Assembly: GCA_037577475.1 (NCBI GenBank)
Contig: CM075203.1
Location: 2,596,001-2,660,000 of the forward strand
Direction of reading: 5' to 3'
DNA: 64,000 bases
Source of the DNA: Chaunax sp. Z400
Taxonomy: Eukaryota; Chordata; Actinopteri; Lophiiformes; Chaunacidae
Part shown: positions 12,206-25,462 of the stretch, piece by piece
How positions within the stretch are numbered: the first letter of the stretch is position 1
Layout of the letters: the number at the start of each line of letters is the position of its first letter
Position numbers and translations under genes: made by a program
Notes under the pieces: model-generated
Databases searched by the model: none
What the model was told of the DNA's origin: nothing
What the model saw: only the letters and a program-made list of their open reading frames with translations

Positions 12206-12865
12206 TCATCGTTAGAGCAATTAGTTCAAATTGAAGTTAAAACACAGACATAGGAGCAGGGGGAGGAAAATATCTCAACTCAGACGCTGGTATTCATCTT
12301 ATAATTCAAAACCGCCTCATGTTCCTCTTTCATTTGAGGTGTTTGTACTAAAAGAAGACTTTCCAGAGCCGTCAGACTGGGCCAGTTGTCCCATAAAGAC
12401 TTTTGCGTCCCGTTTGCCAGTACATCCCAGCTGGGGGAATGAAACCTGACCACCTCCTCTTGTTCGTGGCCGCGGCCGGCCTGCCTGCCACAACACCTCA
12501 CTCAGAGCTGCCCCTGCCCCCCCGGGGAGGCTTTTAAAGAGCTCTGGTGGCTGAGACAACATCTCCTTGAGAGCATTGTAGTTACATTAGAGCCTAATTA
12601 GGCGGGAGAAGCTCAAGGCCATGTAAACCCACTGCTATGTTTCACACTCTCAGCCATCCATCTCTCTGCAGGGCAGGCAGGCAGGCAGGCAGGCAGCACG
12701 GGGCTGGCTGGGGAAGGAGACGCTCACCTGGGAGCCGGGTTGTTCTCAATCAAACGTCTCTGGCCGTGACAGGAGGGTCACAGGTTTGGGGCTCGAGGTT
12801 TTGCCTCCTAGACTTTGCAGATGAATCATTCATCACTATGAAACCAGACTGAATTCATCACAGAG

Positions 12866-12970
12866 CTATGAGGAGGTTATGTTTTCACCCATGTCCATTT
12901 GTTGGTTGGTTGGTTTCTTTTTGTGCAGAATCTCTCACAAAAAAATGACTGGATTGAGTCTCTCCAGCCT
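12866..12970 (+). repeat. CCTCC-ended repeat, 5' fragment
   Basis: 'aggaggttatgttttcaccc' followed by a (TTGG)n-like stretch is the typical left end of the family. The remainder is not recognisable. Confidence 0.45.
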
Positions 12971-13129
12971 GGTGATGTGAACGAATGTTAGAGTTTGGGT
13001 CATGAGAGCCCAACTCTGGTCCAGACTGGAATTCCTTAACAACTATTGAATGTACTGACGTACATTTTGTGCGTCATTCACGGTTCTGATGATGTATCCT
13101 GATATTTTAAGTCCTAAGTTAAGAAGCAA

Positions 13130-13215
13130 TAAGTTAAAAAGGTTCTGTGTTTGAATCCCAGGCAGGGCGAGGCCTCCCTGTATGAGGTTTGCATGTTGTC
13201 TCCTGTGTCAAAATT
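13130..13215 (+). repeat. Interspersed repeat fragment with 'gtttgaatccc' and 'gtttgcatgtt' motifs
   Basis: 'ggttctgtgtttgaatccca' followed about 50 bp later by 'gaggtttgcatgttgtctcc' matches a very common teleost interspersed repeat. The first motif resembles a tRNA B box, but no tRNA fold surrounds it. Confidence 0.5.
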
Positions 13216-13742
13216 CATACATCACCCTCAGCTGTACAATGTTTTTTTCTGGTAATTAGCTATAATATTAGCATTCTAGCTGGGTAATTTAAAAAAAGAA
13301 GTAAGTAAACCTGCTAAGCATGAGCATGTTAGCATTGTCAGATTTAGCTCAGCTGCTACAGTAACATGGTTGACTCTTAATTGTTTCTATATGTTCAGAA
13401 TAAATGACTTAGATCATGTAAATATTAACACCTTTTCCAAAGGTAGAAATGGGTCCAAATAGGAGGCATCATTAAAATCAGCTTTCATGCCACCTGTCAA
13501 ACTGATGAATGTATGTATAAAGTCGTCGGGGGGGGGGGCTGTCAGTGCGTCAGGGTTATGTTAGTAAATGTATGGCCAGGGGGGAACCAGAGCTGCAGAG
13601 ATTAAAGGTGAAAACACAGAAAAGTGGACTCTTGTTTATGCCTTTCACTCTCAGAGAAAGAGCTCAGAGCTCAGGATCGGGTTGGAAGTCTGTCGCTCCA
13701 GCTCCAGAGAGCTGGACAGATGAGAGAAATATAAAGTTATAA

Positions 13743-13870
13743 ACCTCCACCGAGGAGGTTTACAGGATGTTTTCACCGTGTCTGTTGTGTCGGTTTGTTG
13801 GTTAAGTGAAAGGATGGAACACGGCCCAGGACAGAAGTCATTTTGATGCGGATTGGGATAAAGGGAGGGA
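13743..13870 (+). repeat. CCTCC-ended repeat, diverged copy
   Basis: 'cctccaccgaggaggtttac' is followed by 'atgttttcaccgtgtctg', 'cggtttgttggtt' and 'gatgcggattggga'. This is the same order as in the family consensus, but compressed. Confidence 0.5.
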
Positions 13871-15145
13871 TTTTCATTAGCAACGCGACACTGGGTGTTT
13901 TTCAACAGACGTGTGTCGGAGTGTTTGACAATCCTGCACATTAATAATAATACATAGAAAATACAGGTGCCTGCTTTCCACTCTTTAAGTGCTTTATTCA
14001 TCTTTTTTGCTGTACTGGAGTATATAAGGTGTCCTGCTGATGAGGGAAGCCTCTCCCATGGATAAGGTGTCCTATTGAGCCGTTGCCGGTCTGTTAATTT
14101 ACTCCAGGGGTGAAACTACGAGCACTTAAACATAACTGATCCACGTCCCATAGAGAGCCACCTGTCAGGTGCTGTGAGACCTGGGGATCAGACAACATAG
14201 TCCACTTGAAAACATAGAACCTGTTGCATTGTATTGATGATTTGCGGTCAGTCACGTCAAAAAGTACAGTCCCCGGGGTGGGGTGGGGTGTGGGGGACTT
14301 GTTATCCTCATTTGAACCCAAATCAGATTGCACATCTTTTCAGGCCTTCTCTTTGTACGCTGTGAAGCCCTCTGTGATGTTTAATGGGTTCATGGCCACA
14401 GGGCAAGGGTTACAGTTTGTCCTTTCCTGCAATTAGCGCTCACGGTTAGCTTAGCAGAACTAATGCACCTCATCTTTGAGGCTCAGGTTCCCTGTGTGCC
14501 TCTGAGCAAGATTTATCTGCCCCCCCCCCCCTTGTATCCATTTCAACCTGCTTCATTCAGCAGCGCTGGATGCTGCATTTCAAGGCAACTATTATCGGCC
14601 AATTAAGATTCTGCGTCAAAAAACAGAGATGGATGTTATTTAGGTGTAAGAATCCGAGCACAAGGGTCTGAGCTGTTACTCCTGCGGTCCTCATTTTCAC
14701 AACACAGATCAATACTTCCCTTCAGTTGCCGATCTATATTTGTTTCTGACATTTTTCTTACATTTCCGTGTCATGAAGGGGGGGGGGGGAATGCAGCCTC
14801 TGTTTTGTTCTTCTCTTTTTGTCTAGCTTGCCCCGTGACATTTAGGTCAAGACTTTGTGATCTCATGGCAGTTTTCAGCACACAGGAACATTTACACCGA
14901 AGCTATTGTGGTGGCAGCTGTGGGCCGTTGGGATCTCATGGGTCTTAAGTGACACCACGGCTAACATGAAGCAGCTCTGAGCTCTGAGATGTTTTTTTTG
15001 TTTTTTTGTTTTCTCTGTGTTGTGATATAGTTTACCAATAACCTCTTAATTTAATAAAATAAAAGTTCCTCTTAAATATTCAAACTGCTTTGCATAACAC
15101 ATTTAAAAAAAAAGAGATAGCATTTATTTAAGCAAAATAAATTAT

Positions 15146-15307
15146 TAAAGGTATACAGTTCACCCAAAACAGATTGTCTAGAAGGATCCTGCAAGGCTGT
15201 TTTGTTGTGAAGCTCCGGAAATGTTTCGTGGACTAAGAAATGTATTCATCAGCATGGAGGTGAGTAGATGAGGACTGAATTGGGATTTGTGGGTGAACTG
15301 TTCCTTA
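15146..15307. mobile_element. Short inverted-repeat element (MITE-like), complete copy
   Basis: The left end 'acagttcaccca' (about 15155-15166) and right end 'tgggtgaactgt' (about 15290-15301) are exact reverse complements, flanked by similar AAGG/CCTT bases. The core 'gaaatgtttcgtggactaag' recurs at 20.87, 46.03 and 49.2 kb. There is no coding capacity, so this is a non-autonomous DNA element. Confidence 0.65.
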
Positions 15308-16282
15308 TAAAAATAAAAATAAATGTTATAAAGTGATTTACAAAGAAGAAAAGATGTCTGAAATAGACATTTAGAGGTGAAACGACACTATGATGATGCA
15401 CTGATATCCACTCCTAAAACTAGAGGTCAATGAGAAAACTGAAAGGAAAATATTACTATTAGTTAATGCTTATGTGGGAATATAATGTTTTGCCTGTGTC
15501 TAAACACCAACCTGTGGCTAAACAGGGAAAAAAATCAATGTTATTGAATATATAATACATTTGTCATTTCCTAAGTGCATTCTGTCTGAGTGATCAGTGC
15601 ATTTACACAGTCAGATCAATAACACCAAAAAAAAAAAAGACGCATTCTCATAAACAGCTTTTGATTATTGGACATAATTAACTTTTCTGAATCCAGTGAA
15701 GTGAAACTGTGCGTTTTCCCATCGACTCGAATGCAGACTAAGCAAAACTAATGTGAATACAGCAATCAATGCATTCATCTGGTGATGTTTCTGCCTGTAG
15801 AGCAGCATTGCATTGAGAAGTCTGGCTCCAACTCATCATTGTCCACGCATTATATTATTATTGATGGCTCTTGCCTCGGGCTGGCCCATTTGTTTTTTCA
15901 GATTTGTGACAGGATGCTGGATGGAGGTTGATTCTGCATGCCGAGCCAGCAGCAGCAGCAGCAGCGCCGCTCACAGCTCTCTCTTATTTCTCTATTGATC
16001 ATCATACCTCCCAACAATCTGGCGCCTGACACATTTGACAACATTATGTGGAACAGGTCAGAGAGGACAGCACTAATGAAACTCAGTGATGGATGCCGTT
16101 ATCCGCAGCATTAATCCTGCCGATACTTGTCAGAGGCGACACGTTTTCCCGAGCTGTCAGCCTGCAGAGGAAGCGAGAGCTGAGGATTCTTTGGAGGTGG
16201 TCAGAGGGGCGTCTATACGGGAAAAATAAACCACCACAAGGTGCTGCCGCCCAAAAAGCATCAGCAGTTCAAAAATATTTGT

Positions 16283-16345
16283 TGCAGGGCCGCCCCTAGA
16301 CAAATTAGTGCCCTAAGTGGAATTTGGTTATGGTGCCCCCCCTCC
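16283..16345 (+). repeat. Interspersed repeat end, 'ggccgcccctagacaaatta'
   Basis: This stretch, followed by 'gtgccctaag' and 'ggtgcccccc', resembles a common teleost repeat end. A related 'gtggcggacacaggttg' stretch occurs at about 58215. Confidence 0.4.
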
Positions 16346-17866
16346 ACTCCCTATACATATACTCAAGGACAAAAAAGTAGAAGTAGGATTAAACTTAACA
16401 AACTTCATTACAAAATGTTTATTTAAATTTGTAGAACACAAAAAGGTAGAATTTGTCTAACATAAACAAATGAATAAATAAACAAAACAAATAAATCTGA
16501 AATAAATAACGAGTTTTTGTATTGTCTAGGTCACATGTGTTTATTGTTAGCAGGATTACTCAAAGAAATTAAGTAAGTAAAAAAAACTGATGGATAGAAA
16601 ACTGCCCAAGGAACAATCTATTACATTTTTAGTGGTGATCTGGATCCAAAATTCAACAAACAAATTTCTATTTCTGCTGTTGCAAATTAACTTCTATCTG
16701 CCCCACAGGAACCTTCAAACTAATCTCTATTGCCAAAAGCCAAACTGGTCTGCAGGGACCGACAGGCCTGTTTAACTTCACAGCACAGACGATTTACTCC
16801 TACAGTATGAGTTGGACTCACACATCTTCTCTACGTTAAAAATTAGATTACAGTCAGGGGTTCATTTAGTCAACAAAATAGATTTAAAGTCAGTGCCATG
16901 AGAAGTTAAATCACCCATGAATGTCATCATGGCGATCTATCCTAACAAGATAAAAGTGAGCGGGTGTTTTACATGTCTGGATTTTTCTTAGAAAGGAGGT
17001 TAGAAAATGACATGACAAAAAAAAGAAGAAAAAAAATCCCATTCTGTGAGCGAAGTCGTAAGAGAGGGAGGCCTGCAACACCAGGCGTGAAGTGAGCCGT
17101 CTGACTGCCAAACGCTCTGCTCTGTTCATCTCCACTCCATCCATCCCCGCCCGGCTAATGCATCCCTCTCAATAGCCGGGGACAAGGGGAGAAAAGAGGC
17201 ACAAAAAGCTCCACCGCGGCTGCAGCAGTAATTGGCAAAGGAAGCTTCTTTCATTCACTCCTGTATGTCTTTTGTTGTGCTGTGGTGCTTTTGAGAGTTG
17301 TTTCATAAATGTCTAATTTTGCCTCTTGTTACCCACTTATTGATTTTGTTTTTTTTTGCTGCATGTATTAACAAAACCTTTAATTATGTCTCGATGATAC
17401 TTTTGAGCACCTTTCTTAATTTCGAACATCTGCAAAGAGGTGGAAAAAGCATTTGTTCTCTGGTGAATCCTTCTGCTTTCACACTGTTCACTTACAGAAT
17501 AGAGGTTGTTGGCATGAGAGGGACAGCCTGTCTCCTTTCATTACCACATATTGTAGTCGTCGTATAAAAGCCTGCAAAATGTAGCTTCTAGTAATGTTTT
17601 CACCACAATTACTCTTTATTCTGTCGTAAAATGCATTAAGAGATTTTTTCGCTACATCACATCAGTACATTTCCTCTCTCATCAGCACCATTAACCTTTT
17701 GATACGTCAGCTTTATATGAATGTGCAGGGCAAACCCTGCAGACCACTCTCAGTAAGCTGTAATTCACTTACTGTGTGTATTTGTCATACATCTTGTATT
17801 TATTTAAGCACTTATATGTTCACGGCAGTTTAAACAGCTGTAACCTCACTAGAATGATGTTTTATG

Positions 17867-17900
17867 CCAGTGGTTCTCAAACTGTTTTGCCTGTGTCTCC
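17867..17900 (+). repeat. hAT-type terminal motif 'ccagtggttctcaaact'
   Basis: This 17-bp string matches the end of many hAT-derived short elements in vertebrates (CAGNGGTTCTCAA type). The other end was not located, so only a terminal fragment is claimed. Confidence 0.4.
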
Positions 17901-20498
17901 AGAACTTCAGTCATAATCTACTCGAGTGAAGTTTCAGAGATGACCTTCACAGCGAAACAGGCTTGTAGCATGAGGAAGATGAGGACCCTGGTGCAGGATT
18001 TCCTTCTAAATGGCTGCATTTGAGACAGTTGCTCTACATTTCCATGTGCTGTACAAAGGAAAGGTCGAACCAGTCATCTGACCTGACAAACCCTGAGGAC
18101 TGTGTCAAATGGCAAGAGGTCAGAGCTGGACCAAACGGCTTTTACTGCAGGGTCAAGACTTCTAGTTCTTCCCCTCCTGGATGGATCGGCTCACCGAGGC
18201 GTTCTTCACGTCAGAACAGGCAACTTACATACAGATGGTCAGATGTATCTAAGCTGCATGAGGTCCAAAGGAAAACAACGACATATTTACAGCAGATTCT
18301 GTCGTATAGATTGGATATAATTCGATATCCGGGAGGATTTCCCTTTTAACAGAAAGCTCATTGATTCAGTTTCCAGAGGAATTGCAGCCGGGATCAGTTT
18401 ACCTTGTTACCTTGTCGCACTATGTTCTGGTCTGATCTCCATGTCCATTTCCGCTCAGCTTCCCCTCCTCCTCGCCATCCCTCAGCCCAACAGAGCACGC
18501 TTTGTCCCCGTGGCCAGTCATCCATTTCTAATATCCAGTCTTTTGCTGCACTGGAGACATGCTGCATGCTTTCAAAGGGCAGTGTGAGCAGTTGATGGAT
18601 GCCCCCCCCCCCAATCTCCCAAATGAAGCTTTTGAGGAAACCACATGACCCACTGGTGAAAAAACGACTCTGAATATTATAGATCGTTAGCACAGTTCAG
18701 ATCTGGAGACTCGAATTCAGTGAGAGAAACTTTTTTATTATGAGACCAGATAGTACAAATACATGTAAACATTAAAAAAAAAAAAAACGCACATAGCAAT
18801 GAATAAACAACCATGCTTGAATCAGTCAACTCAAGAGTATGTTCAACAATCATGCTTCTAAAGTTGGCTTGATGCTCAAAGTGCTTAAAGTAAAAAAAAA
18901 AAACAACAACTATTAAGGTATAATAAAAGCACAGTAAAAACCTGCATGCAACCACCTCTTACCAGAGTTACAGATGGTAATTTCCCTCTAATCCCAGATC
19001 ATCTGATATTGTTAATATTGTTAGTCAATTGTGGAGAAAACAGTCCCTGTGGACACAAAGGGGGAAAAAAGTAAATTCACCAAAACACTAATAGAGCCAC
19101 AATTAAAAAAGAAAAAGTTGTGATGGTGTGAAAACAAATAGAAACAGGACACAATCATCTGCATATTAACTTCACGTGATCCTTGGATGGTGATATTTCC
19201 CAGAGTTGGGAGGACGTTCTTCCGACTTTGGTGTTTCTTTAATGCTCAACGACGTTGAAGCTTTATATTACAAAGTTCCAGACGTGTTGCTGCAACAGTG
19301 CATTCCATAAACCCACTTCAATATAACTTAACCTGACTTCTTATCAGGGCTAATGCTAATAAATAACTTTCCTAATTAAGTACGGCCATTCAGTTACAAC
19401 CTAAACCTTCATCACAAATTACATGTCTGCAAAAATTGATATTCAATCCAAACATTTACTGTCACCACCATGTTTTTACGATGTCAATGCCGGCAAGTTG
19501 AGCAACATCATTTTTGCAGAGTTTCCAACTTGAGGTGACGTTCAACGTGAATTTATCAGTCAGGAACAAATTTTCTTCTTAATTACTCCCATGACAAATG
19601 CAACTATAATATCATTTATATGATCACGTGTTTGTTTGTGAACGTTTCACAACTTTCCCAGTCTTTTATTGCCCCGTCCCAACTTGTTTGATGCTGGCGT
19701 CAAACTCAGATTAAGCATATATATATAATTGCAAAAATCATTGAGGTAAAAATACTGAGTAAATTGTCTCTATTGTTGGAGCCTGAAAACAAATACAAAA
19801 AGGTGTTGCTACAGATGCAAACACCACAGTGCTGTTTTGCACTGATGATCAGACCCTCAGGTAAAACGGACATTTGAAAAAAGTGAGTACAGTGTAATGA
19901 TGTTTCAGGTAGAGAGATGCCTTCCAAAGAGACACAGAGAGCTTCTTCTATTGCATTAGCTGAAGGCACTGATATCTTGATGGAAATAACTTCATTTTGG
20001 CTGCTGCCAGGCACAGTAAATACAATTGCTAGCTGTTAGCGCAGCTGTGTAAGCCTCGTAACTGATGGAAAGGGACTCAGACGCAGTTATGAATGGTGCT
20101 GGTGGCTGCGCCTGTGCGCTCTACAATATGTTATCATCTCCTCCAATGCGGTGGAGCATATTAATAAAGCACCTTACAGTCACACCACCCAAACAGGCCG
20201 TAAATCACCACCCATTAAACCCAACGTGCTCGGCCCCCATCGTGCTGGGAGGCCACAGCCACAAGCCGTCACAATTAAACACTTCAGTGGTGAACTGATG
20301 TGACACAATCAGCTAGCGTAATGATTAATTAATGGATCGTGTAAAGTGTGGGCCAGCCCTAGAAATCCAAAACAAGAGAAAATGAATCAGGCTTAATTGT
20401 CTGAAGCTGTCTTCATTAGCATAACACTGGTAACAGGTTTGCCACTGAGGACTGGAGAATCAGGGACAGACGGGTCTGTCTTTACAAAAAGATGCTCT

Positions 20499-20941
20499 CT
20501 TAAAGGAACAGTACCCAGAAAAATTCAAATGCAATGTCATTACCATAAAGATGGAAAGTGGGGGTGAAGTTTCTTCGTCCACAAAGCATTTTCTTGTTTG
20601 TTTGTTTTTTTTGCAGAGATGCAAATTCTTGAGCTTTCCTTGCAGCGCTTGTGTTTGAGCTCCTGCATGCTAACGCTTTAAGCATAGAGGCTACAGTGAA
20701 GATTTCAGCTTAAAAACGGTGTAAAGAGCGTTTTTTCAAATCCCTTTGGGACCTTGGTGCGTCTGAAGTAGTATGTCATCATTTTAGGTTTGTTTTCAGG
20801 TGTTTTGTTGCGTTTTCAAACAAGTCCCCACATTGTTTGGTTGCTAAGATGCTGTGAAGCTCCTGAAATGTTTCATGGACTAAGAAACTTCACCCGACTT
20901 TAAACTGAATTTTCATTAATGGGTGAAATATTCCTTTAAAG
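20499..20941. mobile_element. Inverted-repeat element, longer copy of the 15.1-kb family
   Basis: The left end 'cttaaaggaacagtaccca' and right end 'gggtgaaatattcctttaaa' form an imperfect inverted repeat. The interior contains 'gaaatgtttcatggactaag' near the right end and, in the opposite direction, 'gtttcttcgtccacaaagc' near the left end. No coding capacity. Confidence 0.6.
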
Positions 20942-21134
20942 ACATTCAGAACTTCTATTGGTACAATATAACAAAATAAAAACACTTCATTGCAAAAAGG
21001 CACTTAGTAAAAAAAAAGGAGATTTAAATTCAAAGTTGTTTTTTTTATCTGTATACTTATAATTAAGAATTCTTCCTCCACCCACGGCGCCGTGTTGTGA
21101 CAGCTCTCCTCTCCACTGACTGCTACACACAGGG

Positions 21135-21302
21135 TCACATGCTGAGCGTGATGCTGTGGATGGCGTCTGCTGGGATTTTGGCGTCTGTTTCCTCTCCGCT
21201 GATCCTGAAGATCACGCAGGTGTTGGAGGGGATGGTGGCTGTGGCGTTCAGGGACTTACCCAGCCAGCCCTGAGAGCCACGCTTGTACATTTTAACTGTT
21301 AC
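21135..21302 (-). CDS. Probable last exon of the NERD-domain gene
   Basis: The acceptor ctctgcag| at 21303-21310 opens a frame starting VTVKMYKRGSQGWLGKSL and ending HSITLSM before TGA at 21135-21137 (55 aa). The upstream NERD exon at 31115 ends in phase 0 with CAG|gtcagt, so joining is in frame, but it needs a 9.8-kb intron. The segment has alternating hydrophobic residues, suggesting beta strands. Known function: none that I recognise. The alternatives are a last exon of another unseen gene or a relic. The intact frame, clean acceptor and stop favour a real exon. Confidence 0.65.
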   Translation of the reverse strand, partial: VTVKMYKRGSQGWLGKSLNATATIPSNTCVIFRISGEETDAKIPADAIHSITLSM

Positions 21303-23537
21303 CTGCAGAGCGGGACGGAGAGGAGGAAACAGATGACGAAGGTTAGAAAGGTAGAGGGATGTTGCTGGGGTCGTGACCCTGACTGAGACCCTCCTGACCT
21401 CTGGATGGAGGTAAACAGACATGAGTTTCACTTTTGACCCCTACATGTACAAGCTGTTGTTTAGTCTGTGGGTTTGTGGACTAAGGAACCAGTAGGAATC
21501 TTTTGATTCTGGCTTGTTGGGAGTTTTAAGGGAAACAATTTTCAACCAATTTTGTATCATTAAACCTCTGGGTTCTGACATCAGGCCACCATGAATCCTA
21601 ACCATTAAACCCAGCCTTTATAAACCACATTAAATAAAGTTTAACAGGCTAATGTTTGGTATCTTTTTACAGAACAACATCACCTCCTCTATGAAACTAC
21701 TCAAACAATTAGGAAAACAGTTGCTGCTTCTTTTTTATCTTTATTGACTAACAGATTAGTTTTTCAGCTCTGCTTATTTGGGATTCCAGTCTGCAGGGCA
21801 AATGTCCTGCATGATAAAACAAATCTGTTCTCCTTTTCTTTACTGTAAGGTAATACTTAGGAATTAATTTGACATCCATTAAAAAAAATGTAAAAAAAAA
21901 TAAAAATCTGTCATTTTATTATTTAAACCCAGCAGAAATATTTCCCACCTCTTCAGGAGCAGTGATCAACACGGGAGCCTGAAATAAATATTAAATCAAC
22001 CTTGTTTTCACTGCGAGCGTTTTTAATTCCCCCTCTGCATCTTGAATGGAGTCACACCGCTCTTGATTTTATGTATAGGTTGTAGGGCATCATACGCTTT
22101 AACACTACATCAAAACTGCCTGTTATGTTTGAGTCTGACAATGGACGCCTTAACTAGATTTAGACATGCAGGTAATTGAACCACATCCATTTCAAACAGA
22201 ATGCCTCGCAGCATCTCTTGTTTGGCTGCATTTACAGGGATAACAGAATATTACGGTGCCTTTTCACAGTTCCATTTTCTTTCACTTCAGCATTAGGCAA
22301 TTTTTCAATTATTATTTTTTTTTCCATGCTCTTTCATCCCCAGCTCTCCATAATGCCTGGGCCTTTTAGTTAATGGCAGCGACAGTCAGAGCCCAGTATA
22401 TCGCCCTTGTCCATTTTGCAGGTCATTGTGGGAGCCCAATAGGCCTTTTATTACGCCGACATCAAAAGGCAGATAAGCATTAGAGGTGGGGAAAATACCC
22501 TGCACTAGATATGTTCCCTCTTTCCTTTGTCTGCTATTGAAAGTGATCATTTTAATAGTGAAGAGGTTGGCGAGCTCCGGGGCTGATGGGAAGAGCGACA
22601 CCCCTGACAGCCTAGGAATACGTGCGAGTCGATAACACACCGCGAGCGCACAGCACACCCTCAACACCTGCACACTCTTACTGCTAACCTAATTATCTGC
22701 AACAAAAGACCGCTGCGATTTCAGACACACATCCCTCCACCATTTACTTACCTATTACTGTGCATTAAAATGGGAGAGAGAGAAAAAAAACAAACAGAAC
22801 AATCGCGTCTTATATTGCAGCCCTGGCCGAATGCCATATGGCTTGTGTGACAATAGCATCAGACACTTCAGAGCGAAGTGAGGGTCTTATTAATTGGGGA
22901 TCGCATGGAGAAGTAGCTTCATGGCAGCTGGTGGCAGAGAAGCACACAAACCAACACAAAGACATCACAGAGGAATTATTCTAACAAATCATGGCCATTT
23001 GTAATAGTTGGTCATCAGCAATTAACTAATTTAATGGAACTACTGTTGAGTGCTTCCATCTTTGTTTGAGCAGCAGAGGCACAGACACCATGCTGGTTCT
23101 GCATCATAATCAAAGTCAGCATGTAGCATGTAGCATGAGGGGCTAGAATGATTCATGAATGTACAGCCCACATCAACCCTAGTTTAATTTCCAGAAATAT
23201 ACACATAGATGCAGATCTGCAAAAACATGCACAGTAATAGAGAATCATGCTGATTGGCTGATGGCAGGTCATCGTTTCCTTTGAGAACACCCAAATCCTG
23301 CTGGAGCACATTAAGGTCTGTGCAAGGATATAAATGTATTTGATTTCTGTAACATTTCCCCAAAAGGCACAAAGCAATCAAACTGTAAGATTACTGTAAG
23401 TTGATATGAGAATAGTGAAAAAGGAATTTAGCTTCTTAAGGCTAAAGATAAGATGACTCAGCCTGGCTGTGGACTCAGGTAGAGGTCAGCCGATATGAAC
23501 GACAGAATAACAGTTTAGAACAGGAAAAAGACGATTA

Positions 23538-23670
23538 ATTCAATTCAATTTATTTGTGCAGCGCCGAATCACAACAAAAGTTATATCAAGGCACTTTCCA
23601 AAAACAGCAGGTCTAGACCGACTCTTTTATTCTAGAGAGACCCAACAATCCACCATGAGCAAGCATCAGG
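23538..23670 (+). repeat. Abundant teleost SINE-like repeat fragment
   Basis: 'tcaattcaatttatttgtgc', 'gcgccgaatcacaaca', 'caaggcactttccaaaaa' and 'agacccaacaatccacc' occur in the order of the well-known repeat scattered through fish genomes. The tail fades after 'gagcaagcatc'. Confidence 0.7.
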
Positions 23671-25049
23671 AGTTGTGCATACCGGGGTATTTTTATACTG
23701 ATAAGCCCGTTATAATTGTTAATAATATTGGCAAAATGTTTACAAAGACCAGAATCGACTACGCTGCCACCTTCGGCACAAACTCAGAGAGGACTTCTGT
23801 GTGGTCCAGACAACCTGCCAGCCAGGTGTGGTTCTGATCCCTTACTGCAGGTTACCCTTCGTCTGAGACGCTGCATCTACATTACAGCAGAGGAACAACG
23901 TGTAAAAGGAGCTGCTGACATTAAAGCAGAAATCAAAGTGCAAATCTGCATCCTTAGATAAAAAGCACATGTGTCACAGCTGCACAACAAGCCAAGACGA
24001 AAACAGATCGATAGCTGCTGAAATAACATCTGACTTTTAACGCGTCGGCAAGTGTGCGAGAATCATTACGTCGTCAGGCAGAGACAGGCCTGAGTGTGTG
24101 TGTGTGTGTTTGGAAGCCTTGGCGGGCGAGGACAGCACCCTTGGGGCTAAGGTTGGGTGTCACACAAAAGGCTGAGAGCTCACCTAACTGTGTCTGCCCC
24201 TGATCTGCCTCTCACTTTCTGTGTCGTGTGAATGACATCACTCCTCGCATTTCAACAACAACACCGACTCGGTCTTCTTATTTACCGTCTGCAAAAATGT
24301 AAAAAAACCCAAAAAAAACCCACCTCCTGCCTCTGGTTCAGCGTTCACCTTTTACCCTCTTAAACTCAGGATGACGGCTCATCCTCCAATACAAAGCATC
24401 TCCTCGCTAACAGCCGCTGGCGATCTCGATCTTGGGAGGTTCACGGCACCGACTTTGCATCACGACTACACTGTAGGTCATCACGTTTTTTTTTTGTTTT
24501 TTTTTAAATGTAGAAAAGTGATTCCTTCCAACAAATGTGAATCATTTTGAGGACTTGTGTGCCTGGGTAGGACGGGACGTGTCACCACCTGCATGTACAG
24601 CCCATTCACAAAGTTCAGATTCCTGCCCGATAAAGTCAGAGACTCCCAGCGGGTATCAGTCAGCGCAGGCCGTCACCCGGAGCCACGGGTGCAGAGTTTC
24701 AGGTGAACTCTGAGTGAGCGTAACGCCACACCGGCCTCAGACGGCGGATCTCTTTGTTCCGCGCCGTGTCTCACCCGACACAGATGGGGAGGAACACTGA
24801 GTTTAACACACCTCTAGGCGCAAAACGCATCTTTGTCGATGAGTCAAATGTGACAGAATCGGACCAAAAAGTGGTCAGCTGGCGTTTCGGCAGGATTAGG
24901 TTAAGCCCTGTGGTTTTGGCTCCCTGAGTGGATAAATAAAGAAAATCACTGGATTATCAGCGAGATTCTTGAAGACAGATCATTTGCTTTTCGCTTCAGA
25001 TTCAATACGATCAGTTTTAATGTGTATATTCATTAACCATAGACAGAAC

Positions 25050-25462
25050 AAACCTCCACCAGGGCAGCTCAGTTCCCCCATTGTGTCGTTACACCTAAAG
25101 GCAACAGTCCCATGATAGTTTAACCCATAATATGTTAGTTATTCCTACGACTAGATGAGGAATAACTAATGCCAAACTTTTACACCAAACTGAATCAGCA
25201 CAGTTTCATCTACAATCTGATCTTAATTCTAGTCTGTGTCATTATTATTTCTTATCTCACAGCAGCAAATCTTCTGTGAGCCCTATAAATGTAAATATTC
25301 TGGACTGTAAGACTCTTCCTGCAAAAAGAATCCTTGATGATGATCTGGATCACCACCAGAATCTAATGGATCCTTCCTTGGACTGTAATCCACCAAATCC
25401 TTTCCTAACGTTTGGAGTAATCCTGCTAAGAGACAGTCAGTATGTCTTTGGTGGAGGTAATA
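25050..25462. repeat. CCTCC-ended repeat, both ends present
   Basis: The block starts 'cctccacca' and ends 'tggtggagg', an inverted pair. Internal 'gatctggatcaccacc' and 'atggatccttccttgg' match the family interior. Total length is about 410 bp, so it is one of the more complete copies here. Confidence 0.5.

Larger units (their letters stand above)
10106..21134. other. Gene-poor spacer downstream of bub3
   Basis: No supported coding exon on either strand. Candidate conserved non-coding blocks, judged only by low repetitiveness and ATTA-rich content, are at about 10730-11000, 15780-16080 and 20020-20420. Repeats include an (AT)n at about 11723-11746, a (CAGG)n at about 12671-12696, poly-G tracts near 10518, 11161 and 13530, and the interspersed elements listed separately. 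The rest shows no recognisable feature. Confidence 0.6.
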
